In this document: one piece after another, positions 50,303 to 59,715 of the stretch | Position numbering within the stretch: position 1 is the first letter of the stretch | Layout of the letters: each line of letters opens with the position of its first letter | Assembly: GCF_001679325.1 (NCBI RefSeq) | Contig: NZ_LZMX01000030.1 | DNA: 64,000 nucleotides | DNA from: Haemophilus_D parainfluenzae_AD | GTDB lineage: Bacteria; Pseudomonadota; Gammaproteobacteria; Enterobacterales; Pasteurellaceae | Reading direction: 5' to 3' (one strand) | Program-made: the position numbers and the translations under genes | The notes under the pieces: generated by a model | Told to the model about the DNA's origin: nothing | The model's input: the letters and a program-made list of their open reading frames with translations, nothing else | Database searches by the model: none

Positions 50303-51115
50303 TTATAAATTATTCAAATCCAACACGTCTGTCATATCAAACAATCCGTGAGATTGTTTTTCTAACCATTTACCTGCACGAACTGCACCATTGGCAAAGG
50401 TCATACGGCTTGATGCTTTGTGAGCAATTTCAACGCGCTCACCAATATCCGCAAACCATACACTATGTTCACCCACGACATCAGAGGCACGAATGGTAGA
50501 GAAACCAATTTCATCACGTTTGCGTTCGCCTGTAATGCCTTCGCGACAAAATACGCCATGCGTTTTCAAATCACGACCTAGGGTTTTCGCAATGTGTTCG
50601 CCCATAGAAAGTGCGGTACCCGATGGTGCATCCACTTTATGGCGGTGGTGTGCTTCAATGATTTCAATATCACAATAATCGCCCATCACTTTGGCAGCTT
50701 TTTCTAATAGTTTAAACACCAAATTCACCCCTACGCTGAAATTTGAGGCAAATACAATGGCGATTTTTTCTGATGCGGCTTGAATTGCGGCTTTACCTAC
50801 ATCATCAAAACCTGTGGTACCAATTACCATCTTTTTATTATTAGCGACACAAAATGCGATATGCTCAAGCGTGCCTTCCGGACGCGTGAAATCAATCAGC
50901 AAATCAAAGTTGTCTTTTTCTGCATTTAAATCATCTGATACTTTGATACCTAATGCACCAATACCCGCAAGCTCACCGGCATCTGCACCGACTAAAGAGG
51001 AACCCTTACGTTCAAAAGCCGCACCTAATTCTGTTCCTTCTGCATTATGTACGGCTTGAATTAATTGACGCCCCATTCTTCCGCCAGCACCGGCGATCGC
51101 AATTTTTAATGTCAT
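50303..51115 (-). CDS. dapB: 4-hydroxy-tetrahydrodipicolinate reductase
   Basis: 270 residues. NAD(P)-binding GAGGRMGRQLI (residues 8-18) and the substrate motif EAHHRHKVDAPSGTAL (about 155-170) with catalytic His and Lys. It catalyses the second committed step of the diaminopimelate/lysine pathway. The first of a run including a LysE-type exporter upstream with a 16-bp gap, which may be linked in function to lysine export. Confidence 0.96.
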   Translation of the reverse strand: MTLKIAIAGAGGRMGRQLIQAVHNAEGTELGAAFERKGSSLVGADAGELAGIGALGIKVSDDLNAEKDNFDLLIDFTRPEGTLEHIAFCVANNKKMVIGTTGFDDVGKAAIQAASEKIAIVFASNFSVGVNLVFKLLEKAAKVMGDYCDIEIIEAHHRHKVDAPSGTALSMGEHIAKTLGRDLKTHGVFCREGITGERKRDEIGFSTIRASDVVGEHSVWFADIGERVEIAHKASSRMTFANGAVRAGKWLEKQSHGLFDMTDVLDLNNL

Positions 51116-51131
51116 GTTTTGTCCTTTTTTA

Positions 51132-51758
51132 TCAAATTAAAGCGTGTTGAACGCCACTATAAATTAAATAGATTCCGAAGAAAATAAAAATCAGCCCTGC
51201 TGCATTATCAATATAGCGACTATATTGGCTATAAAACTGTTTTGCAACAGAACGAGAGAAAAGCACCGAAATGACGTAGAAATATAAAAAGGTTTCTACG
51301 GTAATCAAGGCAAGTGCGGTCAAAATTTGTGATGTTTCGGTAATATTCACTAGAACCAATGACATCACACTGCTGAAATAAATCACAACTTTAGCATTAG
51401 ATAAATTGACCAATAAGCCTTTCATAATGCTCGTTAAAGTCGATTGATTTAGCATATTTGCATTCTGTTTTTCATCAAAGACTGCATTGGTTTTCACTTT
51501 TGCCATTTTTATACCGAGATAAACTAAATAGGCTCCACCTAGCATCATCACAATGCCTTGAATAATTGGCATAGTAGCAAAAATAATGGCGAGCCCTAAA
51601 ACGGCAGCCGTCGCCCAAATTAGTACGCCAATGGTAATCCCAATCACACCACCAATGGCTTCTCGGCGAGAGCTCATGGCAGAGATTCGACTGACATAGA
51701 AAAAATCTGGGCCAGGCGAAAGTAAACCAACAAGATGAATAATCATCAAATTTAGCAT
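51132..51758 (-). CDS. LysE/RhtB-family amino-acid exporter
   Basis: 208 residues with six membrane segments. LysE-type start MLNLMIIHLVGLLSPGPDFFYVSRISAMSSRREAIGGVIGI (the SPGPDF motif). Substrate (lysine, homoserine, threonine or others) cannot be told from sequence; the neighbour dapB hints at lysine but is not proof. The ATG overlaps the pgpA end by 7 bp. It carries the second copy of the 28-bp repeat. Confidence 0.9.
   Translation of the reverse strand: MLNLMIIHLVGLLSPGPDFFYVSRISAMSSRREAIGGVIGITIGVLIWATAAVLGLAIIFATMPIIQGIVMMLGGAYLVYLGIKMAKVKTNAVFDEKQNANMLNQSTLTSIMKGLLVNLSNAKVVIYFSSVMSLVLVNITETSQILTALALITVETFLYFYVISVLFSRSVAKQFYSQYSRYIDNAAGLIFIFFGIYLIYSGVQHALI
51311..51338 (-). repeat. 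28-bp identity with truB (copy in the LysE-type gene)
   Basis: Identical to 39199-39226; encodes the same nine residues (ETSQILTAL) in the same frame. It contains a perfect uptake signal. Confidence 0.9.
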
Positions 51759-52246
51759 GGCAAGCCTACAATACTTAGTATCGCAATCACGATAACAGCA
51801 TAGACTGCTGCTAAAACATCATCCATCATAATCCCAAAACCGCTTTTCAGTTTTTGATCAAAGTATCGGATTGGATAAGGTTTTAAAATATCAAAGAAAC
51901 GGAAAAGTATAAAGGCAATGACAATCCAAGGTAATGATAAAGTTGGAATCGAGGCTAATACGATAAATACCCCAACAAATTCATCCCAAACAATAGAACC
52001 GTGATCATGAACGCCCATATCATCAGCCGTTTTTTGACATAAGTAACAGCCAAGCGCAAAACAAAGTGCGGTCAAAATTAAGAAGATTTTTAGTTCAAGA
52101 CAAGCTAATAATGCCGAACCTAAAATCGTTCCGGCTAAACTTCCCCATGTCCCCGGTGCAGGACGAATGAGTCCTGAACCGAAACCTAATGCAAGTAAAT
52201 GAACTGGATTTTTTAAGCTAACTCTATCAAGAGGTGAACTATTCAT
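51752..52246 (-). CDS. pgpA: Phosphatidylglycerophosphatase A
   Basis: 164 residues with about four membrane segments. PgpA dephosphorylates phosphatidylglycerophosphate. Family motifs: GFGSGLIRPAPGTWGSLAG, IVWDEFVGVFIVL, RFFDILKPYPIRYFD. It overlaps thiL by one base (TAATG-type) and the exporter gene by seven. Confidence 0.93.
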   Translation of the reverse strand: MNSSPLDRVSLKNPVHLLALGFGSGLIRPAPGTWGSLAGTILGSALLACLELKIFLILTALCFALGCYLCQKTADDMGVHDHGSIVWDEFVGVFIVLASIPTLSLPWIVIAFILFRFFDILKPYPIRYFDQKLKSGFGIMMDDVLAAVYAVIVIAILSIVGLPC

Positions 52247-53226
52247 TATTTATCCTTAAAATGATCGAAACCAGACAGCGCTTGATAATTGATGATACGT
52301 CCATCTTTAAAAAAAGTAATCGGATTGTTATTTTGCTGAACAATTTTTCCGATACAAGTGCAAGGTATATTCAACGATTGGGATAACTTTTCAATCTCGG
52401 CCTTTTTATTTGCAGGAACCGTAAAGCAAAGCTCATAATCTTCCCCGCCACTTAATGCAAACGCTTCTGTCTTTTCTAAGCGATATGTTTTTTTGAGTGG
52501 TGTGGATAAAGGCAAGGTAGATAACTCAATCTCTGCAGAACATTGGCTTCTCGTTAAAATATGCCCTAAATCAGCAACAAAACCATCTGAAATATCTATG
52601 CATGAATGCGCTACATTCACTAAGGCTTGACCTAATTCAACGCGTGGCGTTGGATGAAAATGGCGTTTTACTAAAAATTCAGTATCAAAATCGACCGCAC
52701 TTTTACCTTGTAAGATCCAATTTAAACCCGCTGCACTATCACCTAACGTGCCCGATACATAAATTACATCACCAACCTTCGCGTTATGTCGGAATAAAGC
52801 CTTTCCTTTTGGTACGAAACCTTGTGCCGTAATGGTTATAGAAAGTGGGCCTTTCGTTGTATCGCCACCAATTAATGTTACATCATATTGATTTAATGTA
52901 TCAAACAAGCTTTGACTAAATTGGCTCAGCCAGTTTTCATCAACTTCAGGTAATGTGAGTGCAAGAGAAATCCAAGCGGGTTTAGCGCCCATAGCAGCTA
53001 AATCACTTAGATTTGTCGCGATAGCTTTATACGCTAAATCTTGGGGAGAAATGGAAGATAAAAAATGCGTGCCTTCGACCATTGTATCGGTGGTGATCGC
53101 AAGCTGATAGCCTTCTGGAATATGAGTGATCGCACAATCATCCCCAATACTGAAATCAACAAAGTGTTGATTGCCTTTTTGTATTGAGAAATATCGCCCT
53201 ATAAGATCAAATTCACCCGTACTCAT
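52246..53226 (-). CDS. thiL: Thiamine-monophosphate kinase
   Basis: 326 residues. PurM-like ATP-binding fold: FDLIGRYF, DFSIGDDCAI (metal Asp), TTDTMVEGTHF, LSDLAAMGAKP, LIGGDTTKGPLSI, and SCIDISDGFVADLGHIL. It makes the active cofactor thiamine diphosphate. nusB lies upstream but behind a terminator. Confidence 0.95.
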   Translation of the reverse strand: MSTGEFDLIGRYFSIQKGNQHFVDFSIGDDCAITHIPEGYQLAITTDTMVEGTHFLSSISPQDLAYKAIATNLSDLAAMGAKPAWISLALTLPEVDENWLSQFSQSLFDTLNQYDVTLIGGDTTKGPLSITITAQGFVPKGKALFRHNAKVGDVIYVSGTLGDSAAGLNWILQGKSAVDFDTEFLVKRHFHPTPRVELGQALVNVAHSCIDISDGFVADLGHILTRSQCSAEIELSTLPLSTPLKKTYRLEKTEAFALSGGEDYELCFTVPANKKAEIEKLSQSLNIPCTCIGKIVQQNNNPITFFKDGRIINYQALSGFDHFKDK

Positions 53227-53243
53227 TTTATCTGCGCACCAAA

Positions 53244-53275
53244 AAACAAAGGGCAGACATTTGTCTACCCTACAT
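53244..53275 (-). terminator. Terminator after nusB
   Basis: An inverted repeat of 10 pairs with one mismatch (53250-53271, AGGGCAGACA arm) is followed on the minus strand by TTTGTTTTTT. Confidence 0.75.
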
Positions 53276-53283
53276 TTGAATAA

Positions 53284-53721
53284 TTATTTGCGACCTAATG
53301 CAGGAGCGACTTTATCCAATACACCGTTAATGTATTTATGGCTTTCATCTGCACCAAATACTTTCGCCACTTCAATTGCCTCGTTAATCGCCACTTTATA
53401 CGGCACATCTGGCTCAAATTGAAGTTCATAAACCGCTAAGCGTAAAATCGCTCTTTCAATCGGATCTAATTCATCCAACGCGCGATCTAAATAATGGCTC
53501 ATTGAAAAATCAACGGCTTCTACATTCGCAACGGTTTGACGGAAAAGGCGGCTAAAATAAGGTTTATCCACACCTTTTAAATCTTGATCCACAACGAACG
53601 TGAGTTCCACTTGTTCTGGCGCATTACCAGAGAGCGCCCAAGAATATAATGCTTGAACGGCACATTCTCTCGCTCTACGACGTGGCGATACTTTTTTTAC
53701 AGGTTCTTTTTTATCTGTCAT
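53284..53721 (-). CDS. nusB: Antitermination factor NusB
   Basis: 145 residues. All-helical NusB: RRRARECAVQALYSWALSG, DPIERAILRLAVYELQFEPDVPYKVAINEAIEVAKVFG. With NusE it binds boxA in rRNA leader RNA. It follows ribH by 5 bp, as in most gamma-proteobacteria. Confidence 0.96.
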   Translation of the reverse strand: MTDKKEPVKKVSPRRRARECAVQALYSWALSGNAPEQVELTFVVDQDLKGVDKPYFSRLFRQTVANVEAVDFSMSHYLDRALDELDPIERAILRLAVYELQFEPDVPYKVAINEAIEVAKVFGADESHKYINGVLDKVAPALGRK

Positions 53722-53726
53722 TGGAA

Positions 53727-54200
53727 TTATGCCGCATCAATTTGTTGTAAAAGGTTCACCATTTCAAGTGCCGTTAATGCTGCTTCTGCACCTTTGTTAC
53801 CTGCTTTGGTGCCAGCGCGCTCGATAGCTTGTTCAATGTTTTCAGTCGTTAAAACACCAAATGCCACTGGAATTTCAGCTTGCATTGCTACTTGACCTAA
53901 ACCGCTACTTGCTTCACCCGCTACATATTCAAAGTGAGCTGTACCACCACGGATCACAGTACCTAATGCGACGATTGCATCAAATTTTTTGCTTTCAGCT
54001 AAACGACGTGCTACTAATGGAAGTTCATACGCACCTGGTGCACGAACGATAGTGATATTCTCATCTTTCACTTGGCCGATACGTTTTAATGCATCTACCG
54101 CACCTTCTAATAAACTTTCATTAATAAAACTGTTAAAACGAGCAATCACCACTGCGATTTTAGCATTTGGCGCAGCTACCGCACCTTCTAAAACTTTCAT
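53727..54200 (-). CDS. ribH: Lumazine synthase
   Basis: 157 residues. 6,7-dimethyl-8-ribityllumazine synthase of riboflavin synthesis: VIARFNSFINESLLEGAVDALKR, GAYELPLVAR, ALGTVIRGGTAHFEYVAGEAS (with catalytic His), PVAFGVLTTENIEQAIERAG. It forms 60-mers in many bacteria. It heads the ribH-nusB pair. Confidence 0.96.
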   Translation of the reverse strand: MKVLEGAVAAPNAKIAVVIARFNSFINESLLEGAVDALKRIGQVKDENITIVRAPGAYELPLVARRLAESKKFDAIVALGTVIRGGTAHFEYVAGEASSGLGQVAMQAEIPVAFGVLTTENIEQAIERAGTKAGNKGAEAALTALEMVNLLQQIDAA

Positions 54201-54251
54201 ACTTTTTCCTAATCTGAATGAACAATAAATTTGACGGTGGATTTTAGCATA

Positions 54252-54293
54252 AAAAGAAACCCTGTGGAAATAATCCGACAGGGTTTTCTATGA
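54252..54293 (-). terminator. Terminator of the glycogen cluster
   Basis: A 9-bp stem AAACCCTGT (54257-54265 with 54278-54286) and 12-nt loop, followed on the minus strand by CTTTTTATG, after the glgP stop. Confidence 0.8.
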
Positions 54294-54305
54294 GTGGAAA
54301 AGAAC

Positions 54306-56771
54306 TTACTTCTCGAGTTTTAACGGTTCAATTTTCCAGATATTTTTCGCATATTCAAGAATTGTACGGTCTGATGAGAAGAAGCCCATGTTCACCATAT
54401 TTTGAATGGTACTAGCTATCCATACATCACGATCTTGATATTTTTTATCTACCGCTTTTTGCGCTTCCACATAACTGCGGAAATCAGCAAAAGATTGGTA
54501 ATAATCGTGGTACTGTAAACCTTGAATTAGAGAGTGATAACGGTTCGGTTCTTCCGGCGAGAAATCACCACGAATGATTTGGTCAATAACTTCACGTAAT
54601 TGCTCGTCATTTTGATAATAATCAAACGGACGATAACCTTCGCGACGTAATGCTTCCACTTGTTCAACCGTATTACCAAAGATAAAGATGTGATCTTCAC
54701 CAACATTATCTAAAATCTCAACGTTCGCACCATCAAGCGTACCCAATGTTAACGCACCATTTAAGGCAAACTTCATGTTACTGGTACCTGATGCTTCTGT
54801 TCCTGCAAGAGAGATTTGCTCAGAAATATCTGCCGCTGGAATGATTAATTGTGCAAGACTTACGCTGTAGTTCGGGATAAAGACAACTTTTAAACGACCT
54901 TTTAAGCGTTCATCATTATTGATAACATTCGCGACATCGTTAATTAAACGAATGGTTTGTTTTGCTGCATAGTAAGCTGAAGCTGCTTTACCCGCTAGAA
55001 TGAACACACGTGGCTGCCAATCTTTTTCTGGATGAGCAAGCATTTCGTTATAACGTGCAATAATGTGTAACACATTAAGCATTTGACGTTTGTATTCGTG
55101 AATACGTTTTACTTGTACGTCAAATAAAGCATGTGGATCTAAATCGATATCAAGTGTTTTCTTCACATATTGTGCTAATTTCACTTTGTTATCGTATTTA
55201 ATATCTACAACAGCACGCTTAAATTCACCTTTATCTGCAAACGCTTTAAGTTTTTCAATTTGGCTTAAATCGCAACGCCATTCAGAACCAATATATTGAT
55301 CAAATAAAGCCGCTAATTTCGGGTTTGCTACGGCAAGCCAACGACGTGGTGTCACACCGTTTGTCACGTTAGTGAAACGTTCTGGATAGATACGAGCAAA
55401 ATCAGCAAAGGTTGATGTCACCATAAGATCTGAGTGAATCGCCGCAACACCGTTTACTTTATGTGAACCGACAACAGACAACCATCCCATGCGCACTTTA
55501 CGTTGATATCCTTCTTCGATAAGTGAAACGCGACGGATAAAGTCCATATCAGTCGTGACATAAGTTTTCACATATTCAAGGAAATGATCATTAATTTCAA
55601 AAATCATTTGTAAGTGACGCGGTAAGATCTTCGCCATCATTTCTACCGGCCAGGTTTCTAATGCTTCTGACATTAAAGTATGGCAAGTATAAGAGAAAAT
55701 ACGACGAGTCACATCCCAAGCATTTTGCCATGAGTAACCGTGTAAATCGATTAAAATACGCATCAACTCAGGAATGGCTAATGCCGGGTGGGTATCATTC
55801 AAGTGAATTGCCACTTTATCTGCAAGATTATCCAATGTACCGTGAGTTCTTAAATGGCGACGGAGAATATCTTGTAAAGAAGCCGATACTAAGAAGTACT
55901 CTTGACGTAAACGTAACTCACGACCATTCCAAGTAGAATCATCCGGATAAAGTACGCGGGATAGATTTTGGTTAGCGGAACGCGTTGCCACAGCTGCTAG
56001 GTGGTCACCACGGTTAAATTCTTCTAAATCAAATAACTCTCCACCATGAGCAGACCATAAACGTAAGGTCGATGCCGAATCATTTTTATAGCCAGGGATC
56101 ATTTGGTCGTATGCAAGTGCGGTCACTTTTTCAGCCGGATTCCAGATACATTTTTTATCTTCAAAATAGATATGACCACCAAAATCAATACTGAAACGTT
56201 TTGATGGACGCATAAATTCCCAAGGCGCACCTTTTTCCAACCAATCATCTGGACGTTCAACTTGTTGACCATTTTCAATTTTTTGACGGAACATACCGTA
56301 TTCATAACGAATACCGTAACCCATCGCTGGAATAGCTAATGTTGCCAGTGAGTCCATAAAGCAAGCAGCAAGGCGACCTAACCCCCCGTTACCTAAACCT
56401 GGATCCACTTCTTTTTCAATAATCTCTTCCAAATTAACATTTAATTCAGCCAAGGCTTTTTCTGCCACATCATAAACACCTTCTGCGATCATTGCATTAG
56501 AAAGTGTACGGCCGATTAAGAATTCCATAGAAAGGTAATAAACACGACGGGTTTCTTCTGCACGAGATTGACGAGCGGTGGTAATCCAGCCTTCAGTCAC
56601 TAAATCACGTACCGCATGAAGGGTCGCATTTAGCCAGTCGCGTTGACTCGCCTCTTTTGGTGAACGACCAATTAAGAAAATTAATTTATAAACAATTGCT
56701 TTTTTCACGCCTTCAACATCAAGACTTGGTCGATTGTAGAGAAATGGCGAATCAAAATTGTTCATGATCAT
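54306..56771 (-). CDS. glgP: Glycogen phosphorylase
   Basis: 821 residues from ATG 56771 (or 819 from 56765, MNNFDSPF); the frame to 56804 adds residues before either. It releases glucose-1-phosphate from glycogen. Markers: LFLIGR-like start region, DPGLGNGGLGRLAACFMDSLATL, HLNDTHPALAIPELMRIL, VKRIHEYKRQMLN, and the PLP Lys in EASGTSNMKFALNG. It is the last gene of the cluster, behind a hairpin terminator that may lower its expression. Confidence 0.95.
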   Translation of the reverse strand: MIMNNFDSPFLYNRPSLDVEGVKKAIVYKLIFLIGRSPKEASQRDWLNATLHAVRDLVTEGWITTARQSRAEETRRVYYLSMEFLIGRTLSNAMIAEGVYDVAEKALAELNVNLEEIIEKEVDPGLGNGGLGRLAACFMDSLATLAIPAMGYGIRYEYGMFRQKIENGQQVERPDDWLEKGAPWEFMRPSKRFSIDFGGHIYFEDKKCIWNPAEKVTALAYDQMIPGYKNDSASTLRLWSAHGGELFDLEEFNRGDHLAAVATRSANQNLSRVLYPDDSTWNGRELRLRQEYFLVSASLQDILRRHLRTHGTLDNLADKVAIHLNDTHPALAIPELMRILIDLHGYSWQNAWDVTRRIFSYTCHTLMSEALETWPVEMMAKILPRHLQMIFEINDHFLEYVKTYVTTDMDFIRRVSLIEEGYQRKVRMGWLSVVGSHKVNGVAAIHSDLMVTSTFADFARIYPERFTNVTNGVTPRRWLAVANPKLAALFDQYIGSEWRCDLSQIEKLKAFADKGEFKRAVVDIKYDNKVKLAQYVKKTLDIDLDPHALFDVQVKRIHEYKRQMLNVLHIIARYNEMLAHPEKDWQPRVFILAGKAASAYYAAKQTIRLINDVANVINNDERLKGRLKVVFIPNYSVSLAQLIIPAADISEQISLAGTEASGTSNMKFALNGALTLGTLDGANVEILDNVGEDHIFIFGNTVEQVEALRREGYRPFDYYQNDEQLREVIDQIIRGDFSPEEPNRYHSLIQGLQYHDYYQSFADFRSYVEAQKAVDKKYQDRDVWIASTIQNMVNMGFFSSDRTILEYAKNIWKIEPLKLEK

Positions 56772-56820
56772 AGAAAATAAAACCTCAATAAAAAAATCGC
56801 GCAAATTTTAAGCTTTTTTA

Positions 56821-56876
56821 CGAAAAAAACAACAAAAATTCCCCCTTCAAAGGCGATTATTTCGAAGAGGGAGTCA
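56821..56876 (-). terminator. Terminator between glgA and glgP
   Basis: In RNA of the minus strand UCCCUCUUC (56872-56864) pairs with GAAGGGGGA (56848-56840), with one G-U pair, followed by ATTTTTGTTGTTTTTTT. It could partly block read-through to glgP. Confidence 0.75.
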
Positions 56877-56886
56877 ATCCATTAAA

Positions 56887-58326
56887 TTATGAGTTTAAAA
56901 TGCTTAAATAGAGCTGCTCATATTGAGCGGCCGCATTTTTCCAACTAAAGTCCTGTGCCATGGCATTATTACGCACCATCGCCCAAACACGTTGTTTTTG
57001 CCACAAGGCAAAGGCATGCTGGATAGCACTTCGTAAATCATCTGCTTCGGCTTTTTGGAATACAAAACCTGTTGCAGTACGCTCTTTAATGGTTTCACTT
57101 GTACTGTTGGTCACGGTATCTGCTAATCCTCCCGTTGCACGAACAAGCGGCAATGTGCCATATTGCAACCCATATAATTGAGTTAATCCACAAGGTTCAA
57201 AGCGGCTTGGTACCAAAATGACATCACCACCGGCAACCATCAAATGTGAAAGTGCTTCATCATAACCAATTTTTACTGCAATATTTTCTGGGTAACGTTG
57301 TGCTAATTGGCAAATTCCCTCTTCCAAATGTTTTGCACCAGAACCGAGAATAGTTAATTGACCACCTTGTTTAACAATTTCATCCGCTGTGGCAATCAGT
57401 AAATCCACGCCTTTTTGTTCGGTTAAGCGAGTCACCATCACAAATAAAAGTGCATCAGGTTGTTGTGGCAAATTAAAATAAGCTTGTAAATCCGCTTTAT
57501 TTTTCTTCTTACCCGCGATGGATTTCAATTTGTAGTGATGCTGAATATAAGCATCACAACTTGGATGCCAAATTTCTTGATCAACACCATTTAAAATCCC
57601 CACCAACTTGCCTGCTTCACGTAAACCCGTTAGCAAGCCTTGTAAGCCATAAGCAAAGTCTGGTGTGGTAATTTCTTTCGCATAAGTTGGACTCACTGCT
57701 GTGACCATATCAGAATAATAGAGACCTGCTTTCAAATATGAAATTTGGCCAAATAACTCTAAACCATCAACATGGAACATCCCTTCTGGCAATCCAATTT
57801 CATGTAAATGACGGTGGGCAAATTGTCCTTGATATGCCAAGTTATGAATCGTAAATACTGATTTTGCAGGACGACCTTTATTAAAGAGATAAGCGGCGGC
57901 TAAGCCCGCATGCCAATCATGAGCATGAACCACTTCTGCTCGCCACCAACTGTCTAAGCCTGTCGAAAGCTCTGCTCCCACCCAGCCTAATAAAGCAAAA
58001 CGTTTATAGTTATCGGCATAATCGTTGTAATCGCTATCATGATAAGGATTTCCTTCTCGCCAATAGAGATGTGGCGCATCAATCAGATAAATCCCTACAC
58101 CATTGTATTCACCATAACGCAATACAACATGACCAGCAAAATTATCAAATTCTGTGACAACATGCGCGTTCTCAATGCCTGCAGAAATTTTTGGATAAGC
58201 CGGCAATAAAATACGCGTATCAATACCAATTTCTTTTTGTGCAAAAGGTAACGCCCCTAAAACATCGGCAAGCCCGCCAGTTTTGAGTAAGGGATATAGC
58301 TCCGAGCAAACATGTAAAACTCTCAT
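56887..58326 (-). CDS. glgA: Glycogen synthase
   Basis: 479 residues. ADP-glucose-dependent GT5 family: KTGGLADVLGALP (residues 16-28, ADP-glucose site), HAHDWHAGLAAAYL, LVPSRFEPCGLTQLYGLQYGTLPLVRATGGLADTV. It extends alpha-1,4 chains. A 10-bp hairpin (58348-58375) lies between glgC and glgA. Confidence 0.96.
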   Translation of the reverse strand: MRVLHVCSELYPLLKTGGLADVLGALPFAQKEIGIDTRILLPAYPKISAGIENAHVVTEFDNFAGHVVLRYGEYNGVGIYLIDAPHLYWREGNPYHDSDYNDYADNYKRFALLGWVGAELSTGLDSWWRAEVVHAHDWHAGLAAAYLFNKGRPAKSVFTIHNLAYQGQFAHRHLHEIGLPEGMFHVDGLELFGQISYLKAGLYYSDMVTAVSPTYAKEITTPDFAYGLQGLLTGLREAGKLVGILNGVDQEIWHPSCDAYIQHHYKLKSIAGKKKNKADLQAYFNLPQQPDALLFVMVTRLTEQKGVDLLIATADEIVKQGGQLTILGSGAKHLEEGICQLAQRYPENIAVKIGYDEALSHLMVAGGDVILVPSRFEPCGLTQLYGLQYGTLPLVRATGGLADTVTNSTSETIKERTATGFVFQKAEADDLRSAIQHAFALWQKQRVWAMVRNNAMAQDFSWKNAAAQYEQLYLSILNS

Positions 58327-58347
58327 AATTTTCCTTTTATACTTAAA

Positions 58348-58375
58348 ATTGTGCTGTCATTGATAACAGCACAAT
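58348..58375. other. Hairpin between glgC and glgA
   Basis: ATTGTGCTGT (58348-58357) pairs with 58366-58375 around an 8-nt loop. The T-run (CTTTTT) is on the plus strand while both genes are read on the minus, so it is more likely an mRNA processing or stability element than a terminator. Confidence 0.5.
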
Positions 58376-58416
58376 CTTTTTAGTTCACTTAAAACACTGT
58401 CAAAATTGACCGCACT

Positions 58417-59715
58417 TTAGTCCAAATGTTCTTCGTTAGTGACTTCTTCACCTTGCAATTTTTTCAACATTGTTGAGGTTACAAGTACAACTTTACCGGT
58501 AGAACTTACACGGAAACGTTTACTGTCTAGGGCTTTGTCCACACCGATTTCCATACCATCTGGAATAATACAATGGCGATCAATAATACAATCTTTCAAT
58601 GTACAATTTTTACCAATTTGTACTTGCGGTAACACGACACAGTGATCCACAGAAGAGTCTTCATCAATTTTGACTCTATCAAACAATACTGAATTACTAA
58701 TAGATGCATCGGTAATCACACAGCCACCACCGATAAGCGAGTTATCTACCGGTTTAACATTCGCTTTTTTATAGAAGAATTTAGATGGATAAGCCTGCAC
58801 TGGATTACCACGAATTGGCCAGCTTTGATCATAAATATCTAATTGTGGATGCTCTGAAACTAAATCGATATTCGCTTGCCAGAAACTATCGAGCGTACCC
58901 ACATCACGCCAGTAAATTTCACCTTCAGTGTTTCGGCCCATACAAGAACGGCTGAATGGATGCGCATAAAGCACGCCTTCTTCCAAGCATTTTGGCAAGA
59001 CATCTTTACCAAAGTCATGAGATGTGCAAGGGGTATTCACTTCTCTATCAAGCATTTTATAGAGATACTCAGCATCAAACACGTAGATCCCCATAGAGGC
59101 TAGCGACGTATCTGGTTTACCCACCATGGCAGGTGGATCTTTCGGTTTTTCAACGAAGGCTTTCACTTTAAGGTTTTCGTTTACCGCCATGACACCAAAT
59201 TCACTGGCTTCAGAACGTGGTACCTCAATACAGCCTACTGTACATTTTGCTCCACTTCTCACGTGATCCATCAACATGACACTGTAATCTTGTTTATAAA
59301 TATGGTCACCCGCAAGAATCAAAATGTATTTTGGACGATAGTGATTACGGATAATCGCCATATTTTGATACACCGCATCCGCTGTACCACGGTACCACGT
59401 AGAATCATCAATTTGTTGACGGGCAGGTAACATATCAACGAATTCACCACGCTCTTGCGGTAAGAATGACCAACCTGTTTGTAAATGGCGTAATAAAGAG
59501 TGAGCGGCATACTGGGTTACAACACCGATACGATTCAGGCCTGAGTTAATACAGTTGGAAAGCGCAAAATCAATAATGCGACGATTACCACCAAAATATA
59601 ACGCAGGTTTAGCACGTTTATCGGTTAATTCATGTAAGCGAGAACCACGACCACCAGCCAAAATAAGCACTAAAGTATCTTTAACTAATTCATATTTATT
59701 AAGATCACTTTTCAT
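58417..59715 (-). CDS. glgC: Glucose-1-phosphate adenylyltransferase
   Basis: 432 residues from ATG 59715, preceded by GGAG at good spacing and overlapping glgX by 11 bp; the frame to 59760 is within glgX. It makes ADP-glucose, the committed step. Markers: AGGRGSRLHELTDKRAKPAL, WYRGTADAVYQNM, ILAGDHIYKQDY, EKPKDPP and a C-terminal beta-helix. FBP/AMP allosteric control would be expected. Confidence 0.96.
   Translation of the reverse strand: MKSDLNKYELVKDTLVLILAGGRGSRLHELTDKRAKPALYFGGNRRIIDFALSNCINSGLNRIGVVTQYAAHSLLRHLQTGWSFLPQERGEFVDMLPARQQIDDSTWYRGTADAVYQNMAIIRNHYRPKYILILAGDHIYKQDYSVMLMDHVRSGAKCTVGCIEVPRSEASEFGVMAVNENLKVKAFVEKPKDPPAMVGKPDTSLASMGIYVFDAEYLYKMLDREVNTPCTSHDFGKDVLPKCLEEGVLYAHPFSRSCMGRNTEGEIYWRDVGTLDSFWQANIDLVSEHPQLDIYDQSWPIRGNPVQAYPSKFFYKKANVKPVDNSLIGGGCVITDASISNSVLFDRVKIDEDSSVDHCVVLPQVQIGKNCTLKDCIIDRHCIIPDGMEIGVDKALDSKRFRVSSTGKVVLVTSTMLKKLQGEEVTNEEHLD

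Noticed and set aside
58348..58375. glgC-glgA hairpin as a terminator
   Set aside because: The T-run is on the wrong strand for the genes on both sides.
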